Below, in pieces: positions 27,501 through 40,860 of a DNA stretch of 64,000 bases (positions are counted from its first letter, which is position 1; every line of letters begins with the position of its first letter). The position numbers and the translations under genes were made by a program. Origin of the DNA: Balanoglossus misakiensis (lineage: Eukaryota > Hemichordata); the NCBI GenBank assembly GCA_040954595.2, contig CM082590.2, forward strand, positions 1,488,001-1,552,000, given 5' to 3'. The notes beneath the pieces are model-generated. The model did no database searches and had not been told where the DNA came from. It worked only from the letters and a program-made list of their open reading frames with translations.

Positions 27501-30500
27501 CTTTTCGTAAGTGAAGCCTGACTGTCGCCTGTCTTAGGTCACCACTTTATAAGAGGTCTTACCCGTCATTGGCACAAACAGTCTCAGGAAATAAGGTTTC
27601 AGCCTACAAATGTAGCTATTATATTTTCCACTTTTTGTAAGTGAAGCCTGACTGTCGCAAGTCTTAGGTCACCACTTCATAAGCGGTCTTACCTGTCATT
27701 GGCACAAACAGTCTCAGGAAGTAAGCTTTCAGCCTACCAATGTACCTATTATATTTTGCACTTTTTGTAAGTGAAGCCTGACTGTCGCCTGTCTTAGGTC
27801 ACCACTTCATAAGCGGTCTTACCCGTCATTGGCACAAACAGTCTCAGGAAGTAATCTTTCAGCCTACCAATGTAGCTATTGTAATTTCCACTTTTTCTAA
27901 GTGAAGCCTGACTGTCGCCTGTCTTAGGTCACCACTTCATAAGCGGTCTTACCCGTCATTGGCACAAACAGTCTCAGGAAGTAAGCTTTCAGCCTACCAA
28001 TGTAGCTATTGTATTTTCCACTTTTTGTAAGTGAAGCCTGACTGTCGCCTGTCTTAGGTCACCACTTCATAAGCGGTCTTACCCGTCATTGGCACAAACA
28101 GTCTCAGGAAGTAAGCTTTCAGCCTACCAATGTAGCTATTGTATTTTCCACTTTTTGTAAGTGAAGCCTGACTGTCGCCTGTCTTAGGTTACCACTTCAT
28201 AAGCGGTCTTACCCGTCATTGGCACAAATAGTCTAAGGAAGTAAGCTTTCAGCCTACCAATGTAGCTATTATATTTTCCACTTTTTGTAAGTGAAGCCTG
28301 ACTGTCGCCTGTCTTAGGTCACCACTTCATAAGCGGTCTTACCCGTCATTGGCACAAACAGTCTGAGGAAGTAAGCTTTTAGCCTACCAAAGTAGCTATT
28401 ATATTTTCCACTTTTTGTAAGTGAAGCCTGACTGTCGCCTGTCTTAGGTCACCACTTCATAAGCGGTCTTACCCGTCATTGGCACAAACAGTCTCAGGAA
28501 GTAAGCTTTTAGCCTACTACATGGCACAAACAGTCTAAGGAAGTAAGCTTTTAGCCTACCAATGTAGCTATTATATTTTCCACTTTTTGTAAGTGAAGCC
28601 TGACTGTCGCCTGTCTTAGGTCACCACTTCATAAGCGGTCTTACCCGTCATTGGCACAAACAGTCTCAGGAAGTAAGCTTTCAGCCTACCCATGTAGCTA
28701 TTATATTTTCCACTTTTTGTAAGTGAAGCCTGACTGTCGCCTGTCTTAGGTCACCACTTCATAAGCGGTCTTACCCGTCATTGGCAGAAACAGTCTCAGG
28801 AAGTAAGCTTTCAGCCTACCAATGTAGCTATTATATTTTCCACTTTTTGTAACTGAAGCCTGACTGTCACCTGTCTTAGGTCACCACTTCATAAGCGGTC
28901 TTACCCGTCATTGGCACAAACAGTCTCAGGAAGTAAGCTTTCAGCCTACCAATGTAGCTATTATATTTTCCACTTTTTGTAAGTGAAGCCTGACTGTCGC
29001 CTGTCTTAGGTCACCACTTCATAAGCAGTCTTACCCGTCATTGGCACAAACAGTCTCAGGAAGTAATCTTTCAGCCTACCAATGTAGCTATTGTAATTTC
29101 CACTTTTTGTAAGTGAAGCCTGACTGTCGCCTGTCTTAGGTCACCACTTCATAAGCGGTCTTACCCGTCATTGGCACAAACAGTCTCAGGAAGTAAGCTT
29201 TCAGCCTACCAATGTAGCTATTATATTTTCCACTTTTTGTAAGTGAAGACTGACTGTCGCCTGTCTTAGGTCACCAGTTCATAAGCGGTCTTACCCGTCA
29301 TTAGCACAAACAGTCTCAGGAAGTAAGCTTTCAGCCTACCAATGTAGCTATTGTATTTTCCACTTTTTGTAAGTGAAGCCTGACTGTCGCCTGTCTTAGG
29401 TTACCACTTCATAAGCGGTCTTACCCGTCATTGGCACAAATAGTCTAAGGAAGTAAGCTTTCAGCCTACCAATGTAGCTATTATATTTTCCACTTTTTGT
29501 AAGTGAAGCCTGACTGTCGCCTGTCTTAGGTCACCACTTCATAAGCGGTCTTACCCGTCATTAGCACAAACAGTCTAAGGAAGTAAGCTTTTAGCCTACC
29601 AATGTAGCTATTATATTTTCCACTTTTTGTAAGTGAAGCCTGACTGTCGCCTGTCTTAGGTCACCACTTCATAAGAGGTCTTACCCGTCATTGGCACAAA
29701 CAGTCTCAGGAAGTAAGTTTTTAGCCTACTACATGGCACAAACAGTCTAAGGAAGTAAGCTTTCAGCCTACCAATGTAGCTATTATATTTTCCACTTTTT
29801 GTAAGTGAAGCCTGACTATCGCCTGTCTTAGGTCACCACTTTATAAGCGGTCTTACCCGTCATTGGCACAAACAGTCTCAGGAAGTAAGCTTTCAGCCTA
29901 CCAATGTAGCTATTATATTTTCCACTTTTTGTAAGTGAAGCCTGACTGTCGCCTGTCTTAGGTCACCATTTCATAAGCGGTCTTACCCGTCATTGGCACA
30001 AACAGTCTCAGGAAGTAAGCTTTTAGCCTACTACATGGCACAAACAGTCTAAGGAAGTAAGCTTTTAGCCTACCAATGTAGCTATTATATTTTCCACTTT
30101 TTGTAAGTGAAGCCTGACTGTCGCCTGTCTTAGGTTACCAGTTCATAAGCGGTCTTACCCGTCAGTGGCACAAACAGTCTCAGGAAGTAAGCTTTTAGCC
30201 TACTACATGGCACAAACAGTTTAAGGAAGTAAGCTTTCAGCCTACCAATGTAGCTATTATATTTTCCACTTTTTGTAAGTGAAGCCTGACTCTCGCCTGT
30301 CTTAGGTCACCACTTCATAAGCGGTCTTACCCGTCATTGGCACAAACAGTCTAAGGAAGTAAGCTTTTAGCCTACCAATGTAGCTATTATATTTTCCACT
30401 TTTTGTAACTGAAGCCTGACTGTCACCTGTCTTAGGTCACCACTTCATAAGCGGTCTTACCCGTCATTGGCACAAACAGTGTCAGGAAGTAAGCTTTCAG

Positions 30501-31330
30501 CCTACCAATGTAGCTATTATATTTTCCACTTTTTGTAAGTGAAGCCTGACTGTCGCCTGTCTTAGGTCACCACTTCATAAGCAGTCTTACACGTCATTGG
30601 CACAAACAGTCTCAGGAAGTAATCTTTCAGCCTACCAATGTAGCTATTGTAATTTCCACTTTTTGTAAGTGAAGCCTGACTGTCGCCTGTCTTAGGTCAC
30701 CACGTCATAAGCGGTCTTACCCGTCATTGGCACAAACAGTCTCAGGAAGTAAGCTTTCAGCCTACCAATGTAGCTATTATATTTTCCACTTTTTGTAAGT
30801 GAAGCCTGACTGTCGCCTGTCTTAGGTCACCACTTCATAAGCGGTCTTACCCGTCATTGGCACAAACAGTCTCAGGAAATAAGCTTTCAGCCTACCAATG
30901 TAGCTATTGTATTTTCCACTTTTTGTAAGTGAAGCCTGACTGTCGCCTGTCTTAGGTTACCACTTCATAAGCGGTCTTACCCGTCATTGGCACAAATAGT
31001 CTAAGGAAGTAAGCTTTCAGCCTACCAATGTAGCTATTGTATTTTCCACTTTTTGTAAGTGAAGCCTGACTGTCGCCTGTCTTAGGTCACCACTTTATAA
31101 GCGGTCTTACCCGTCATTGGCACAAACAGTCTCAGGAAGTAAGCTTTCAGCCTACCAATGTAGCTATTATATTGTCCACTTTTTGTAAGTGAAGCCTGAC
31201 TGTCGCCTGTCTTAGGTCACCACTTCATAAGCGGTCTTACCCGTCATTGGCACAAACAGTCTCAGGAAGTAAGCTTTTAGCCTACTACATGGCACAATCA
31301 GTCTAAGGTCACCACTTCATAAGCGGTCTT
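3600..31330. repeat. Satellite sub-region carrying 42-bp internally deleted monomers
   Basis: About 25 short units of 42 bp are scattered here among full monomers, near 3630, 3673, 3847, 5186, 5228, 5399, 6481, 6915, 6956, 6998, 7168, 11370, 14273, 14446, 16828, 17000, 18860, 19033, 22713, 22886, 28517, 29727, 30030, 30201 and 31284. Each keeps GGCACAAACAGTCT...TTTTAGCCTAC and joins directly to ACATGGCAC, removing 88 bp. Nearly all share the same junction, so one deletion event was copied by array expansion. From 14.2 to 22.9 kb they occur in pairs about 172 bp apart (one full plus one short unit), repeated in four blocks. Confidence 0.9.
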
Positions 31331-34300
31331 ACCCGTCATTGGCACAAACAGTCTCAGGAAGTAAGCTTTCAGCCTACCAATGTAGCTATTATATTTTCCA
31401 CTTTTTGTAAGTGAAGCCTGACTGTCGCCTGTCTTAGGTCACCACTTCATAAGAGGTCTTACACGTCATTGGCACAAACAGTCTCAGGAAGTAAGCTTTC
31501 AGCCTACCAATGTAGCTATTATATTTTCCACTTTTTGTAAGTGAAGCCTGACTGTCGCCTGTCTTAGGTCACCACTTCATAAGCAGTCTTACCCGTCATT
31601 GGCACAAACAGTCTCAGGAAGTAAGCTTTCAGCCTACCAATGTAGCTATTGTATTTTCCACTCTTTGTAAGTGAAGCCTGACTATCACCTGTCTTAGGTC
31701 ACCACTTTATAAGCGGTCTTACCCGTCATTGGCACAAACAGTCTCAGGAAGTAAGCTTTCAGCCTACCAATGTAGCTATTATATTTTCCACTTTTTGTAA
31801 GTGAAGCCTGACTGTCAACTGTCTTAGGTTACCACTTCATAAGCGGTCTTACCCGTCATTGGCACAAACAGTCTCAGGAAGTAAGCTTTCAGCCTACCAA
31901 TGTAGCTATTATATTTTCCACTTTTTGTAAGTGAAGACTGACTGTCGCCGGTCTTAGGTCACCACTTCAAAAGCGGTCTTACCCGTCATTGGCACAAACA
32001 GTCTCAGGAAGTAAGCTTTCAGCCTACCAATATAGCTATTGTATTTTCCACTCTTTGTAAGTGAAGCCTGACTATCGCCTGTCTTAGGTCACCACTTTAT
32101 AAGTGGTCTTACCCGTCATTGGCACAAACAGTCTCAGGAAGTAAGCTTTCAGCCTACCATTGTAGCTATTATATTTTCCACTTTTTGTAAGTGAAGCCTG
32201 ACTGTCGCCTGTCTTAGGTCACCACTTCATAAGCGGTCTTACCCGTCATTGGCACAAACAGTCTCAGGAAGTAAGCTTTCAGCCTACCAATGTAGCTATT
32301 GTATTTTCCACTTTTTGTAAGTGAAGCCTGACTGTCGCCTGTCTTAGGTCACCACTTCATAAGCGGTCTTACCCGTTATTGGCACAAACAGTCTCAGGAA
32401 GTAAGCTTTCAGCCTACCAATGTAGCTATTGTATTTTCCACTTTTTGTAAGTGAAGCCTGACTGTCGCCTGTCTTAGGTCACCACTTCATAAGCGGTCTT
32501 ACCCATTATTGGCACAAACAGTCTAAGGAAGTAAGCTTTCAGCCTACCTTTGTAGCTATTATATTTTCCACTTTTTGTAAGTGAAGCCTGACTGTCGCAT
32601 GTCTTAGGTCACCACTTCATAAGCGGTCTTACCCGTCATTGGCACAAACAGTCTAAGGAAGTAAGCTTTTAGCCTACCAATGTAGCTATTATATTTTCCA
32701 CTTTTTGTAAGTGAAGCCTGACTGTCGCCTGTCTTAGGTCACCACTTCATAAGCGGTCTTACCCGTCATTGGCACAAACAGTCTAAGGAAGTAAGCTTTT
32801 AGCCTACCAATGTAGCTATTATATTTTCCACTTTTTGTAAGTGAAGCCTGACTGTCACCTGTCTTAGGTTACCACTTTATAAGCGGTCTTACCCGTCATT
32901 GGCACAAACAGTCTCAGGAAGTAAGCTTTCAGCCTACCAATGTAGCTATTATATTTTCCACTTTTTGTAAGTGAAGACTGACTGTCGCCGGTCTTAGGTC
33001 ACCACTTCATAAGCGGTCTTACCCGTCATTGGCACAAACAGTCTCAGGAAGTAAGCTTTCAGCCTACCAATATAGCTATTGTATTTTCCACTCTTTGTAA
33101 GTGAAGCCTGACTATCGCCTGTCTTAGGTCACCACTTTATAAGTGGTCTTACCCGTCATTGGCACAAACAGTCTCAGGAAGTAAGCTTTCAGCCTACCAT
33201 TGTAGCTATTATATTTTCCACTTTTTGTAAGTGAAGCCTGACTGTCGCCTGTCTTAGGTCACCACTTCATAAGCGGTCTTACCCGTCATTGGCACAAACA
33301 ATCTCAGGAAGTAAGCTTTCAGCCTACCAATGTAGCTATTGTATTTTCCACTTTTTGTAAGTGAAGCCTGACTGTCGCCTGTCTTAGGTCACCACTTCAT
33401 AAGCGGTCTTACCCGTCATTGGCACAAACAGTCTAAGGAAGTTAGCTTTTAGCCTACCAATGTAGCTATTATATTTTCCACTTTTTGTAAGTGAAGCCTG
33501 ACTGTCGCCTGTGTTAGGTCACCACTTCATCAGCGGTCTTACCCGTCATTGGCACAAACAGTCTCAGGAAGTAAGCTTTCAGCCTACCAATGTAGCTATT
33601 ATATTTTCCACTTTTTGTAAGTGAAGCCTGACTGTCGCCTGTCTTAGGTCACCACTTCATAAGCGGTCTTACCCGTCATTGGCACAAACAGTCTCAGGAA
33701 GTAAGCTTTCATCCTACCAATGTAGCTATTGTATTTTCCACTTTTTGTAAGTGAAGCCTGACTGTCGCCTGTCTTAGGTCACCACTTCATAAGCGGTCTT
33801 ACCCGTCATTGGCACAAACAGTCTAAGGAAGTAAGCTTTCAGCCTACCAAAGTAGCTATTATATTTTCCACTTTTTGTAAGTGAAGCCTGACTGTCGCCT
33901 GTCTTAGGTCACCACTTCATAAGCGGTCTTACCCGTCATTGGCACAAACAGTCTCAGGAAGTAAGCTTTCAGCCTACCAATGTAGCTATTGTATTTACCA
34001 CTGTTTGTAAGTGAAGCCTGACTGTCACCTGTCTTAGGTCACCACTTCATAAGCGGTCTTACCCGTCATTGGCACAAACAGTCTCAGGAAGTAAGATTTC
34101 AGCCTACCAATGTAGCTATTATATTTTCCACTTTTTGTAAGTGAAGCCTGACTGTCGCCTGTGTTAGGTCACCACTTCATAAGCGGTCTTACCCGTCTTT
34201 GGCACAAACAGTCTCAGGAAGTAAGCTTTCAGCCTACCAATGTAGCTATTATATTTTCCACTTTTTGTAAGTGAAGCCTGACTGTCGCCTGTCTTAGGTC

Positions 34301-37300
34301 ACCACTTCATCAGCGTTCTTACCCGTCATTGGCACAAACAGTGTCAGGAAGTAAGCTTTCAGCCTACCAATGTAGCTATTATATTTTCCACTTTTTGTAA
34401 GTGAAGCCTGACTGTCGCCTGTCTTAGGTCACCACTTCATAAGCAGTCTTACCCGTCATTGGCACAAACAGTCTCAGGAAGTAAGCTTTCAGCCTACCAA
34501 TGTAGCTATTATATTTTCCACTCTTTGTAAGTGAAGCCTGACTGTCGCCTGTCTTAGGTCACCACTTCATAAGCAGTCTTACCCGTCATTGGCACAAACA
34601 GTCTCAGGAAGTAAGCTTTCAGCCTACCAATGTAGCTATTGTATTTTCCACTCTTTGTAAGTGAAGCCTGACTATCACCTGTCTTAGGTCACCACTTTAT
34701 AAGCGGTCTTACCCGTCATTGGCACAAACAGTCTCAGGAAGTAAGCTTTCAACCTACCAATGTAGCTATTATATTTTCCACTGTTTGTAAGTGAAGCCTG
34801 ACTGTCACCTGTCTTAGGTCACCACTTCATAAGCGGTCTTACCCGTCATTGGCACAAACAGTCTCAGGAAGTAAGCTTTCAGCCTACCAATGTAGCTATT
34901 ATATTTTCCACTTTTTGTAAGTGAAGACTGACTGTCGCCGGTCTTAGGTCACCACTTCATAAGCGGTCTTACCCGTCATTGGCACAAACAGTCTCAGGAA
35001 GTAAGCTTTCAGCCTACCAATGTAGCTATTGTATTTTCCACTCTTTGTAAGTGAAGCCTGACTGTCGCCGGTCTTAGGTCACCACTTCATAAGCGGTCTT
35101 ACCCGTCATTGGCACAAACAGTCTCAGGAAGTAAGCTTTCAGCCTACCAATATAGCTATTGTATTTTCCACTCTTTGTAAGTGAAGCCTGACTGTCGCCT
35201 GTCTTAGGTCACCACTTTATAAGTGGTCTTACCCGTCATTGGCACAAACAGTCTCAGGAAGTAAGCTTTCAGCCTACCATTGTAGCTATTATATTTTCCA
35301 CTTTTTGTAAGTGAAGCCTGACTGTCGCCTGTCTTAGGTCACCACTTCATAAGCGGTCTTACCCGTCATTGGCACAAACAGTCTAAGGAAGTAAGCTTTC
35401 AGCCTACCAAAGTAGCTATTGTATTTTCCACTTTTTGTAAGTGAAGCCTGACTGTCGCCTGTCTTAGGTCACCACTTCATAAGCGGTCTTACCCGTCATT
35501 GGCACAAGCAGTCTCAGGAAGTAAGCTTTCAGCCTACCAATGTAGCTATTGTATTTTCCACTGTTTGTAAGTGAAGCCTGACTGTCACCTGTCTTAGGTC
35601 ACCACTTCATAAGCGGTCTTACCCGTCATTGGCATAAACAGTCTCAGGAAGTAAGATTTCAGCCTACCAATGTAGCTATTATATTTTCCACTTTTTGTAA
35701 GTGAAGCCTGACTGTCGCCTGTCTTAGGTCACCACTTCATAAGCGGTCTTACCCGTCATTGGCACAAACAGTCTCAGGAAGGAAGCTTTCAGCCTACCAA
35801 TGTAGCTATTATATTTTCCACTTTTTGTAAGTGAAGCCTGACTGTCGCCTGTCTTAGGTCACCACTTCATCAGCGTTATTACCCGTCATTGGCACAAACA
35901 GTGTCAGGAAGTAAGCTTTCAGCCTACCAATGTAGCTATTATATTTTCCACTTTTTGTAAGTGAAGCCTGACTGTCGCCTGTCTTAGGTCACAACTTCAT
36001 AAGCGGTCTTACCCGTCATTGGCACAAACAGTCTCAGGAAGTAAGATTTCAGCCTACCAATGTACCTATTATATTTTCCACTTTTTGTAAGTGAAGCCTG
36101 ACTGTCGCCTGTGTTAGGTCACCACTTCATAAGCGGTCTTACCCGTCATTGGCACAAACAGTCTCAGGAAGTAAGCTTTCAGCCTACCAATGTAGCTATT
36201 ATATTTTCCACTTTTTGTAAGTGAAGCCTGACTGTCGCCTGTCTTAGGTCACCACTTCATAAGCGGTCTTACCCGTCATTGGCACAAACAGTCTCAGGAA
36301 GTAAGCTTTCAGCCTACCAATGTCGCTATTATATTTTCCACTTTTTGTAAGTGAAGCCTGACTGTCGCCTGTCTTAGGTCACCACTTCATCAGCGTTCTT
36401 ACACGTCATTGGCACAAACAGTGTCAGGAAGTAAGCTTTCAGCCTACCAATGTAGCTATTATATTTTCCACTTTTTGTAAGTGAAGCCTGACTGTCGCCT
36501 GTCTTAGGTCACCACTTCATAAGCAGTCTTACCCGTCATTGGCACAAACAGTCTCAGGAAGTAAGCTTTCAGCCTACCAATGTAGCTATTGTATTTTCCA
36601 CTCTTTGTAAGTGAAGCCTGACTATCACCTGTCTTAGGTCACCACTTTATAAGCGGTCTTACCCGTCATTGGCACAAACAGTCTCAGGAAGTAAGCTTTC
36701 AGCCTACCAATGTAGCTATTATATTTTCCACTTTTTGTAAGTGAAGCCTGACTGTCAACTGTCTTAGGTTACCACTTTATAAGCGGTCTTACCCGTCATT
36801 GGCACAAACAGTCTCAGGAAGTAAGCTTTCAGCCTACCAATGTAGCTATTATATTTTCCACTGTTTGTAAGTGAAGCCTGACTGTCACCCGTCTTAGGTC
36901 ACCACTTCATAAGCGGTCTTACCCGTCATTGGCACAAACAGTCTCAGGAAGTAAGCTTTCAGCCTACCAATATAGCTATTGTATTTTCCACTCTTTGTAA
37001 GTGAAGCCTGACTATCGCCTGTCTTAGGTCACCACTTTATAAGTGGTCTTACCCGTCATTGGCACAAACAGTCTCAGGAAGTAAGCTTTCAGCCTACCAT
37101 TGTAGCTATTATATTTTCCACTTTTTGTAAGTGAAGCCTGACTGTCGCCTGTCTTAGGTCACCACTTCATAAGCGGTCTTACCCGTCATTGGCACAAACA
37201 GTCTCAGGAAGTAAGCTTTCAGCCTACCAATGTAGCTATTGTATTTTCCACTTTTTGTAAGTGAAGCCTGACTGTCGCCTGTCTTAGGTCACCACTTCAT

Positions 37301-38220
37301 AAGCGGTCTTACCCGTTATTGGCACAAACAGTCTAAGGAAGTAAGCTTTCAGCCTACCTATGTAGCTATTATATTTTCCACTTTTTGTAAGTGAAGCCTG
37401 ACTGTCGCCTGTCTTAGGTCACCACTTCATAAGCGGTCTTACCCGTCATTGGCACAAACAGTCTAAGGAAGTAAGCTTTTAGCCTACCAATGTAGCTATT
37501 ATATTTTCCACTTTTTGTAAGTGAAGCCTGACTGTCGCCTGTCTTAGGTCACCACTTCATAAGCGGTCTTACCCGTCATTGGCACAAACAGTCTAAGGAA
37601 GTAAGCTTTTAGCCTACCAATGTAGCTATTATATTTTCCACTTTTTGTAAGTGAAGCCTGACTGTCACCTGCCTTAGGTTACCACTTCATAAGCGGTCTT
37701 ACCCGTCATTGGCACAAACAGTCTCAGGAAGTAAGCTTTCAGCCTACCAATGTAGCTATTATATTTTCCACTTTTTGTAAGTGAAGACTGACTGTCGCCG
37801 GTCTTAGGTCACCACTTCATAAGCGGTCTTACCCGTCATTGGCACAAACAGTCTCAGGAAGTAAGCTTTCAGCCTACCAATATAGCTATTGTATTTTCCA
37901 CTCTTTGTAAGTGAAGCCTGACTATCGCCTGTCTTAGGTCACCACTTTATAAGTGGTCTTACCCGTCATTGGCACAAACAGTCTCAGGAAGTAAGCTTTC
38001 AGCCTACCATTGTAGCTATTATATTTTCCACTTTTTGTAAGTGAAGCCTGACTGTCGCCTGTCTTAGGTCACCACTTCATAAGCGGTCTTACCCGTTATT
38101 GGCACAAACAGTCTAAGGAAGTAAGCTTTCAGCCTACCAATGTAGCTATTATATTTTCCACTTTTTGTAAGTGAAGCCTGACTGTCGCCTGTCTTAGGTC
38201 ACCACTTCATAAGCGGTCTT

Positions 38221-39720
38221 ACCCGTCATTGGCACAAACCGTCTAAGGAAGTAAGCTTTCAGCCTACCAAAGTAGCTATTGTATTTTCCACTGTTTGTAA
38301 GTGAAGCCTGACTGTCGCCTGTCTTAGGTCACCACTTCATAAGCGGTCTTACCCGTCATTGGCACAAACAGTCTCAGGAAGTAAGCTTTCAGCCTACCAA
38401 TGTAGCTATTATATTTTCCACTTTTTGTAAGTGAAGCCTGACTGTCGCCTGTCTTAGGTCACCACTTCATAAGCGGTCTTACCCGTCATTGGCACAAACA
38501 GTCTCAGGAAGTAAGCTTTCAGCCTACCAATGTAGCTATTATATTTTCCACTTTTTGTAAGTGAAGCCTGACTGTCGCCTGTCTTAGGTCACCACTTCAT
38601 CAGCGTTCTTACCCGTCATTGGCACAAACAGTGTCAGGAAGTAAGCTTTCAGCCTACCAATGTAGCTATTATATTTTCCACTTTTTGTAAGTGAAGCCTG
38701 ACTGTCGCCTGTCTTAGGTCACCACTTCATAAGCAGTCTTACCCGTCATTGGCACAAACAGTCTCAGGAAGTAAGCTTTCAGCCTACCAATGTAGCTATT
38801 GTATTTTCCACTCTTTGTAAGTGAAGCCTGACTATCACCTGTCTTAGGTCACCACTTTATAAGCGGTCTTACCCGTCATTGGCACAAACAGTCTCAGGAA
38901 GTAAGCTTTCAGCCTACCAATGTAGCTATTATATTTTCCACTTTTTGTAAGTGAAGCCTGACTGTCGCCTGTCTTAGGTCACCACTTCATAAGCGGTCTT
39001 ACCCGTCATTGGCACAAACCGTCTAAGGAAGTAAGCTTTCAGCCTACCAAAGTAGCTATTGTATTTTCCACTGTTTGTAAGTGAAGCCTGACTGTCGCCT
39101 GTCTTAGGTCACCACTTCATAAGCGGTCTTACCCGTCATTGGCACAAACAGTCTCAGGAAGTAAGCTTTCAGCCTACCAATGTAGCTATTATATTTTCCA
39201 CTTTTTGTAAGTGAAGCCTGACTGTCGCCTGTCTTAGGTCACCACTTCATAAGCGGTCTTACCCGTCATTGGCACAAACAGTCTCAGGAAGTAAGCTTTC
39301 AGCCTACCAATGTAGCTATTATATTTTCCACTTTTTGTAAGTGAAGCCTGACTGTCGCCTGTCTTAGGTCACCACTTCATCAGCGTTCTTACCCGTCATT
39401 GGCACAAACAGTGTCAGGAAGTAAGCTTTCAGCCTACCAATGTAGCTATTATATTTTCCACTTTTTGTAAGTGAAGCCTGACTGTCGCCTGTCTTAGGTC
39501 ACCACTTCATAAGCAGTCTTACCCGTCATTGGCACAAACAGTCTCAGGAAGTAAGCTTTCAGCCTACCAATGTAGCTATTGTATTTTCCACTCTTTGTAA
39601 GTGAAGCCTGACTATCACCTGTCTTAGGTCACCACTTTATAAGCGGTCTTACCCGTCATTGGCACAAACAGTCTCAGGAAGTAAGCTTTCAGCCTACCAA
39701 TGTAGCTATTATATTTTCCA
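38221..39720. repeat. 780-bp (six-monomer) higher-order repeat, two copies
   Basis: The rare variant ACAAACCGTCTAAGG occurs near 38237 and again near 39017, and the lines between match for the full 780 bp (38221-39000 against 39001 onward). The copies part near 39745, where GTCGCC becomes GTCAAC. This is a very recent duplication of six monomers. Confidence 0.88.
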
Positions 39721-40860
39721 CTTTTTGTAAGTGAAGCCTGACTGTCAACTGTCTTAGGTTACCACTTCATAAGCGGTCTTACCCGTCATTGGCACAAACA
39801 GTCTCAGGAAGTAAGCTTTCAGCCTACCAATGTAGCTATTATATTTTCCACTTTTTGTAAGTGAAGACTGACTGTCGCCAGTCTTAGGTCACCACTTCAT
39901 AAGCGGTCTTACCCGTCATTGGCACAAACAGTCTCAGGAAGTAAGCTTTCAGCCTACCAATATCGCTATTGTATTTTCCACTCTTTGTAAGTGAAGCCTG
40001 ACTATCGCCTGTCTTAGGTCACCACTTTATAAGTGGTCTTACCCGTCATTGGCACAAACAGTCTCAGGAAGTAAGCTTTCAGCCTACCATTGTAGCTATT
40101 ATATTTTCCACTTTTTGTAAGTGAAGCCTGACTGTCGCCTGTCTTAGGTCACCACTTCATAAGCGGTCTTACCCGTCATTGGCACAAACAGTCTCAGGAA
40201 GTAAGCTTTCAGCCTACCAATGTAGCTATTGTATTTTCCACTTTTTGTAAGTGAAGCCTGACTGTCGCCTGTCTTAGGTCACCACTTCATAAGCGGTCTT
40301 ACCCGTTATTGGCACAAACAGTCTCAGGAAGTAAGCTTTCAGCCTACCAATGTAGCTATTGTATTTTCCACTTTTTGTAAGTGAAGCCTGACTGTCGCCT
40401 GTCTTAGGTCACCACTTCATAAGCGGTCTTACCCGTTATTGGCACAAACAGTCTAAGGAAGTAAGCTTTCAGCCTACCTATGTAGCTATTATATTTTCCA
40501 CTTTTTGTAAGTGAAGCCTGACTGTCGCCTGTCTTAGGTCACCACTTCATAAGCGGTCTTACCCGTCATTGGCACAAACAGTCTAAGGAAGTAAGCTTTT
40601 AGCCTACCAATGTAGCTATTATATTTTCCACTTTTTGTAAGTGAAGCCTGACTGTCGCCTTTCTTAGGTCACCACTTCATAAGCGGTCTTACCCGTCATT
40701 GGCACAAACAGTCTAAGGAAGTAAGCTTTTAGCCTACCAATGTAGCTATTATATTTTCCAGTTTTTGTAAGTGAAGCCTGACTGTCACCTGTCTTAGGTT
40801 ACCACTTCATAAGCGGTCTTACCCGTCATTGGCACAAACAGTCTCAGGAAGTAAGCTTTC

